Both the position numbers and the translations under genes were made by a program. Of a stretch of DNA of 64,000 nucleotides, positions 60,533 through 64,000 are shown in pieces. The stretch is from Halosaccharopolyspora lacisalsi (lineage in GTDB: Bacteria; Actinomycetota; Actinomycetes; Mycobacteriales; Pseudonocardiaceae). The stretch is from the NCBI RefSeq assembly GCF_014137975.1, contig NZ_JACGWZ010000001.1, forward strand, positions 868,001-932,000, written 5' to 3'. The notes under the pieces are model-generated. The model had not been told where the DNA came from and made no database searches. It saw only the letters and a list, made by a program, of their open reading frames with translations. Within the stretch, counting starts at the first letter, position 1, and each line of letters opens with the position of its first letter.

Positions 60533-61119
60533 CCCGAAACGGCGATGTGGGCGCGATGGACCCGGGGGTCCGCGAGCTCCTCGACAAGATCGAGGCGGCC
60601 GGCGTGCCGGAGACCAGGCGGACGGCCGAAGACCTGGTCCGAACCGTGGGCGAGTGCTACGGCGAGGGCCTGGGCAGGATAGTGGGAATCCTGCGCGGGA
60701 GGGGAGAGGTCGGCGGCGAGCTGCTGCGGTGGCTCGCCGCCGACGACCTCGTCGGCGGTCTGCTGGCGGTCCACGGGCTGCACCCGAACGCGAGGGCCTG
60801 TTGGATGGACGTCCGGGCGGCGCGCACGCTCGGTCCCGGAGAACTCATGTCGGTGTGGGCGGAGTACGACTCGGTGCTGGTGTGCAACGCTTCCGGCGAG
60901 TTGTACGCCTACCGCGACCGGTGCCCGGCCTGCACCGCCGCGCTCGCCGAGGCCGACCTCGACGGTGCGGTGCTGACCTGCCCGGGGTGTCAGGAGCCCT
61001 ACGACGTCCGGGCCGCCGGTGGTGGCGTGCTGGATCCCCACGCGCAGCTGGATCCGCTGCCGCTGCGGTCGGACGGCACGACGGTGTGGGTCGCGGTACC
61101 CGTGGAGATCGCTTCGTGA
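60529..61119 (+). CDS. Rieske-like protein with four cysteines in a hydrogenase-associated locus
   Basis: A 196-residue protein. The N-terminal half is helical (PGVRELLDKIEAAGVPETRR, then ECYGEGLGRIVGIL), resembling domains found with NifU/Rieske-type proteins in actinobacterial [NiFe]-hydrogenase clusters. The C-terminal half has Rieske-like topology: LVCNASGELYAYRDRCPAC, then GAVLTCPGCQEPYDVRAAGG. The expected CxH and CxxH ligands are replaced by CxxC and CxxC (Cys132, 135, 151, 154), so it would hold a rubredoxin-like iron, a [4Fe-4S] cluster or zinc rather than a Rieske centre. It overlaps the genes on both sides (ATGA, GTGA). Confidence 0.7.
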   Translation: MTRNGDVGAMDPGVRELLDKIEAAGVPETRRTAEDLVRTVGECYGEGLGRIVGILRGRGEVGGELLRWLAADDLVGGLLAVHGLHPNARACWMDVRAARTLGPGELMSVWAEYDSVLVCNASGELYAYRDRCPACTAALAEADLDGAVLTCPGCQEPYDVRAAGGGVLDPHAQLDPLPLRSDGTTVWVAVPVEIAS

Positions 61120-61244
61120 CACGATCGAGTTACATCGTCGGAGCCGTCGGGACGGATCGGGATTTCGGCGTGCTGGCCGGTGCCGCCAAGGCCATACTGG
61201 TCGAAGTCGCGTCACGTGGGTGGGATTCGGGAACGATTTCCTGA
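61116..61244 (+). CDS. Possible 42-residue ORF or remnant after the Rieske-like gene
   Basis: GTG 61116 overlaps the preceding stop by GTGA and encodes 42 residues (starting VTRSSYIVGAVGTDRDFGVL). The overlap suggests that a real gene once began here, perhaps a longer one now truncated; hydrogenase-maturation proteases often start with a similar VVGxG strand, but too little is left to assign it. Confidence 0.35.
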   Translation: MTRSSYIVGAVGTDRDFGVLAGAAKAILVEVASRGWDSGTIS

Positions 61245-61609
61245 GCGCTTCCCGCTCATGCGCAGGATTCGTGGAATTCGTGGACGCCGGAAGCGCGGTC
61301 ACGAGAGGCGAATCGGTGCGTCGGAAAATCGTTGTTCGTTTTCTCCCGTGGAGGTTTTTCGTGTTCCGTCGATTCTTCCTCGTTTCGGCCGTGGTCGGCC
61401 TCGGCATCGTCGTGGTCCGTGCGATCGGTGCGGACGCCAAGCGCCCCGCCAGGGCCGGCGGGATGTGAGCATCGCCCACGTGCATCGGGCACTCCCGGCG
61501 AAGCGATCGAGGTGTTGGGCGCGTTCGAGCCGTGGGAGTGCGGGGTCTTCGGCCGAGTGGGGGCCACTGTCGGGGATCCGTTGGGAAAGACCCCTGGGGA
61601 GGGGAGGCC
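61120..61609. other. 490-base interval between the Rieske-like gene and hypA
   Basis: It holds the 42-residue ORF or remnant (to 61244) and a 35-residue membrane microprotein gene (61361-61468). Bases 61245-61360 and 61469-61609 show no supported gene. Overall this looks like a stretch where larger hydrogenase genes have been lost. Confidence 0.55.
61361..61468 (+). CDS. 35-residue single-helix membrane microprotein (DUF6893-like)
   Basis: GTG 61361 has an ideal GGAGG at 61350-61354, six bases upstream. The product is a basic start (VFRRF), one hydrophobic helix (FLVSAVVGLGIVVVRAIGA) and a short basic tail ending RAGGM. Tiny proteins of this shape, annotated DUF6893, are known from actinobacterial [NiFe]-hydrogenase clusters, as I recall. 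A longer start at GTG 61316 is possible but lacks a ribosome-binding site. Function unknown; family assignment is tentative. Confidence 0.5.
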   Translation: MFRRFFLVSAVVGLGIVVVRAIGADAKRPARAGGM

Positions 61610-61981
61610 GTGCACGAGTCGGGCATCACGCGGAGCGCGGTGGAGGCGCTGCTCGATGCGGGCGAGCAGTCGCGGACCACCCGCCCGGAGTCGGAGGTCG
61701 ATGAGCTCTCCGGCGTGGTGCCCGACTCGGTACGGTTCTGCTTCGGCCTCGTCGTCGAGGGCGCGGCGCTGGACGGCGCCCCCTCGACGTCGCCGAGCCG
61801 TCCGGGCGGTGTCGGGAGTGCGGATCCGAGTTCGAGTTGGCGGACCTGATCGCGCTGTGCGCCTGCGGCCGGCGTCGACGCGTCGGAGCCGGCCGGGCGC
61901 GAGCTGCGGGTGAGATCGGTGGAGGTGACACGGGAATGTGCAGCACGTATGGATGTTCCGAGAGCGCGGGGGTTCGAGTGA
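61610..61981 (+). pseudogene. hypA: Hydrogenase nickel-insertion protein HypA with two compensating frameshifts
   Basis: The first frame starts VHESGITRSAVEALLD (HypA nickel-binding His2-Glu3), runs through LSGVVPDSVRFCFGLVVEGAALDGA, and then loses the family: it reads serine-rich sequence and stops at 61849 (79 residues). The expected zinc domain, PLDVAEPSGRCRECGSEFEL followed by ADLIALCACG, is in another frame from the C-run at 61779-61783 (five C where six would keep frame). The original frame resumes near 61870 with the family ending GRELRVRSVEVT and stops at 61981. A missing C and an extra base therefore compensate. Either the gene is broken or two sequencing errors are present. GTG 61610 follows GGGGAGG. 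Confidence 0.75.
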
Positions 61982-62706
61982 TCGACCCCGCGAGACCGGA
62001 CGGGCACCGGCGCGATCACGAGCACGACCGCGAGGAGACGGCGGAGCGGACCCGCACGCTCCTGCTGGAGCAGGAGGTGCTGGCCAAGAACGACGTGCGC
62101 GCCGACCGCAATCGCCGGTGGCTGGCCGAACGCGAGATCCTCGCGCTGAACCTGATGAGTTCGCCGGGTGCGGGCAAGACGACGCTGCTGGAGCGCACGC
62201 TGCGCGAGTCCGAATCGGAGCTGCCGCTGTCGGTGATCGAGGGTGATCAGGAGACCCTGCTGGACACCGACCGGCTGCGGGCGGCGGGATGCTCGGTCGT
62301 GCAGATCAACACCGGTGCGGGGTGTCACCTCGACGCGGACATGCTCGCGGGCGGTCTGAGCTCGCTGGACCCGCCACGACACTCGGTGGTGCTCGTCGAG
62401 AACGTCGGCAACCTCGTCTGCCCGGCCCTGTTCGACCTGGGTGAGCACGACAAGGTCGTCATAGCCTCGGTGACCGAGGGCGAGAACAAGCCGCTGAAGT
62501 ACCCGAACATGTTCCGCGCCACCGACCTGGTGCTGCTGAACAAGGTGGACCTGCTGCCGCACCTGGACTACGACATCGGGTTGTTCACCCGGTACGCCAA
62601 GCGCATCAATCCCGAGATCCGGGTGCTGCCGGTCTCGGCGAAGACCGGCCGGGGAATGCTCGCCTGGTACGACTGGTTGCACCTGAACATCCCCGTCGCC
62701 GCGTAG
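61936..62706 (+). CDS. hypB: Hydrogenase nickel-incorporation GTPase HypB
   Basis: A 256-residue GTPase that delivers nickel to the hydrogenase large subunit with HypA. It starts MCSTYGC (the HypB N-terminal cysteine motif), has a modest histidine patch (GHRRDHEHD at about 23-31), the P-loop SSPGAGKTTLLE at 75-86, VIEGDQETLLDTDRL, the metal-site INTGAGCHLDADML, LVENVGNLVCPALFDLGE and the guanine-specificity LLNKVDLLPH. Intact and full length, unlike hypA, whose restored 3' end it overlaps by 46 bases. No hypD, hypE, hypF or hydrogenase subunit gene is in the window. Use in urease or another nickel enzyme is an alternative. Confidence 0.93.
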   Translation: MCSTYGCSESAGVRVIDPARPDGHRRDHEHDREETAERTRTLLLEQEVLAKNDVRADRNRRWLAEREILALNLMSSPGAGKTTLLERTLRESESELPLSVIEGDQETLLDTDRLRAAGCSVVQINTGAGCHLDADMLAGGLSSLDPPRHSVVLVENVGNLVCPALFDLGEHDKVVIASVTEGENKPLKYPNMFRATDLVLLNKVDLLPHLDYDIGLFTRYAKRINPEIRVLPVSAKTGRGMLAWYDWLHLNIPVAA

Positions 62707-62921
62707 CGGCATCGCGGAGGGAGTGGGCGGCCCTCGGCCGAATGGATGAGGGCACGGTCGAAAGATCGTCCTCGAAGTCGAGGGATGCGGGTCGTTCAGC
62801 CGTCCCGTGCGGCCGGCTCCCGGTAGCATCCTGGCCCCGTGAGCAAACGAAGTCCTCTTCCCGAATTTCCCACCCCGGGCTTTCCCGGACGTCCGTGTGC
62901 ACCGGAGACGGGCACGGCGTC

Positions 62922-63941
62922 ATGACGACGACGGAAGTTTCGCGACCAGGGGCCGATGACACCGACCGCACGCCCGGCTCCGGTCGCCGCATCGGTGCGC
63001 TGGACGCCCTGAGGGGTCTGGCCCTGTGCGGGATCATCTTCGTCAACATCCCGCCGGTCATGCACATGTCGGGGACCGTCGACATGGAGGTGCTGCCCGT
63101 CCGGCACGTGCTGGACATGACGGTCCAGCAGCGCTTCTTCCCGATCTTCGCCCTGCTGTTCGGCGTCGGTTTCGGCATCTTCCTGCAACGGGCCGGGACC
63201 CGTTCCGAGCGCCCCCGGCTGCTGCTCGGCCGCAGGTTGCTCGCCCTGGCCGTGTTCGGAGCGCTGCACCACCTGCTGCAGCCGGGCGAGGCACTGCTGG
63301 TCTACGCGCTCATCGGCCTGGTTTTCCTGCTGCCGTTGAGCTGGGCGCCCAGGTGGGCGAACCTGCTGATCGCCGTGATGCTCCTCCTCGCGGGACTGAC
63401 CGTGGCCAGTGGCGGTATCGCGCTCAACCCCGGGCTGCTCGTGCTCGGTTTCGCCGCCGCCCAGTACCACCTCCCGGAGAAGCTGCACCGAAGTGGGAAG
63501 CCGATCCTCGCGGTGTTCGCGGCTTCGGTCGCACTCTCGGTGGTCACGCTGGTCTGGCAGGAGCAGGATCCGCTGTCGGCCGGGTTCACCACGTCGTCGT
63601 CCCTGGCCGGGCTCTGCATGGCCACCGCCTACGCGAGCGGGTTCCTCCTGCTTCTTCCGACAGCGGTGGGTCGTGTGCTGTCCGGGACACTGCGCCCGCT
63701 CGGGCGGATGGCGCTGACCAACTACGTGACGGCGACGTTGCTGTTCATCCCGCTCGGACACCTTCTCGGGCTCCACGAGTCGACCGCGTGGGGCACGGAA
63801 CTCGCCTTGGCCACCGGCATCCTCGTCCTCCAGGCGGTGTGGAGTCGTGTCTGGCTCGCGTACTTCAGCTACGGGCCGATGGAGTGGCTCTGGCGCTGCA
63901 TCACGTGGTGGCGGATCGTGCCGCTGAAACCCCGGCCTTAA
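62922..63941 (+). CDS. DUF418 domain membrane protein
   Basis: A 339-residue membrane protein with about nine or ten helices. It opens with GRRIGALDALRGLALCGIIFVNIPP, the start typical of DUF418/YeiB-like proteins, and has RFFPIFALLFGVGFGIFL and the C-terminal DUF418 part from PLGRMALTNYVTATLLF to FSYGPMEWLWRCITWW. ATG 62922 is chosen for this start; the ribosome-binding site is weak and the frame extends upstream without similarity. The family is uncharacterised, related in topology to acyltransferase-3-type proteins. It lies 215 bases after hypB and is probably unrelated to it. Confidence 0.85.
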   Translation: MTTTEVSRPGADDTDRTPGSGRRIGALDALRGLALCGIIFVNIPPVMHMSGTVDMEVLPVRHVLDMTVQQRFFPIFALLFGVGFGIFLQRAGTRSERPRLLLGRRLLALAVFGALHHLLQPGEALLVYALIGLVFLLPLSWAPRWANLLIAVMLLLAGLTVASGGIALNPGLLVLGFAAAQYHLPEKLHRSGKPILAVFAASVALSVVTLVWQEQDPLSAGFTTSSSLAGLCMATAYASGFLLLLPTAVGRVLSGTLRPLGRMALTNYVTATLLFIPLGHLLGLHESTAWGTELALATGILVLQAVWSRVWLAYFSYGPMEWLWRCITWWRIVPLKPRP

Positions 63942-63957
63942 CAGCACCGTCCCGCGC

Positions 63958-63992
63958 GGGGGTTCACAACTTGGGGAGAGTTGTGGACCCCC
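63958..63992 (+). terminator. Terminator after the DUF418 gene
   Basis: GGGGGTTCACAACT (63958-63971) and AGTTGTGGACCCCC (63979-63992) form a 14-bp stem with one G-U pair and a seven-base loop, 16 bases after the stop codon. Confidence 0.7.
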
Positions 63993-64000
63993 ACAGCGGT

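Noticed and set aside
61180-61704. A 174-residue frame between the Rieske-like gene and hypA
   Set aside because: It is a basic, low-complexity shadow that overlaps the supported microprotein and hypA starts in another frame.

Overview
The window is high-GC DNA from an actinomycete, most likely of the order Pseudonocardiales (an Actinopolyspora/Saccharopolyspora-like organism). This is inferred from gene content: mIHF, BldD, WhiA, RbpA, an actinobacterial-type degenerate PriA, abundant GTG starts and ATGA/GTGA overlaps between neighbours. I cannot name the species. Gene order follows the actinobacterial backbone familiar from Mycobacterium (aro-pepQ-efp-nusB, pyrR-to-pyrF, mihF-gmk-rpoZ-coaBC-metK, priA, fmt-rsmB-rpe-rib, uvrC-rapZ-yvcK-whiA, gap-pgk-tpiA-secG), with accessory inserts.

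Layout. 1-2.0 kb: a sugar PTS of the N-acetylglucosamine type. A partial EIIC gene follows a DasR-like GntR regulator on the minus strand; EIIB and EIIA lie divergently, with a dre-like operator between. 2.1-6.1 kb: prepilin peptidase and the shikimate genes aroC-aroK-aroB-aroQ. 6.3-8.6 kb: pepQ, efp, nusB. 8.8-9.3 kb: bldD on the minus strand. 9.5-18.3 kb: pyrimidine operon pyrR-pyrB-pyrC-orf-carA-carB-pyrF behind a PyrR-binding leader, then a GT87 membrane glycosyltransferase. 20.1-24.3 kb: mihF, gmk, rpoZ, coaBC, metK. 24.4-31.1 kb: secreted serine hydrolase and trmL (minus strand), then priA, a TM-helix protein and a gamma-glutamyltranspeptidase. 31.3-41.1 kb: fmt, rsmB, OsmC protein, a yeast-type cytosine deaminase, an amino acid permease, rpe and the riboflavin operon ribD-ribE-ribBA-ribH with a PH-like membrane protein. 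41.3-44.5 kb: a DeoR regulator and MFS transporter divergent from a dihydroorotate-dehydrogenase-like gene. 44.8-49.6 kb: uvrC-rapZ-yvcK-whiA. 49.9-55.5 kb: a two-component system divergent from a tripartite tricarboxylate transporter (tctCBA). 55.6-59.4 kb: gap-pgk-tpiA-secG-rbpA. 59.5-62.7 kb: a DUF3054-like gene and a small, apparently eroding [NiFe]-hydrogenase maturation locus (HypC-like, two or three microproteins, an all-cysteine Rieske-like protein, a doubly frameshifted hypA, hypB). The window ends with a DUF418 membrane protein.

Most of the window is housekeeping. The unusual signals are: (i) two families of dispersed intergenic palindromic elements, one with three sites (24.3, 31.1 and 59.4 kb) and one with two copies (41.1 and 49.7 kb), all just downstream of gene ends; (ii) the reduced hydrogenase-maturation locus with its microproteins; (iii) strong RNA-hairpin candidates in the mihF leader and in the first codons of gmk; (iv) several apparently leaderless promoters. 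No rRNA, tRNA, CRISPR array, insertion sequence or prophage was recognised.
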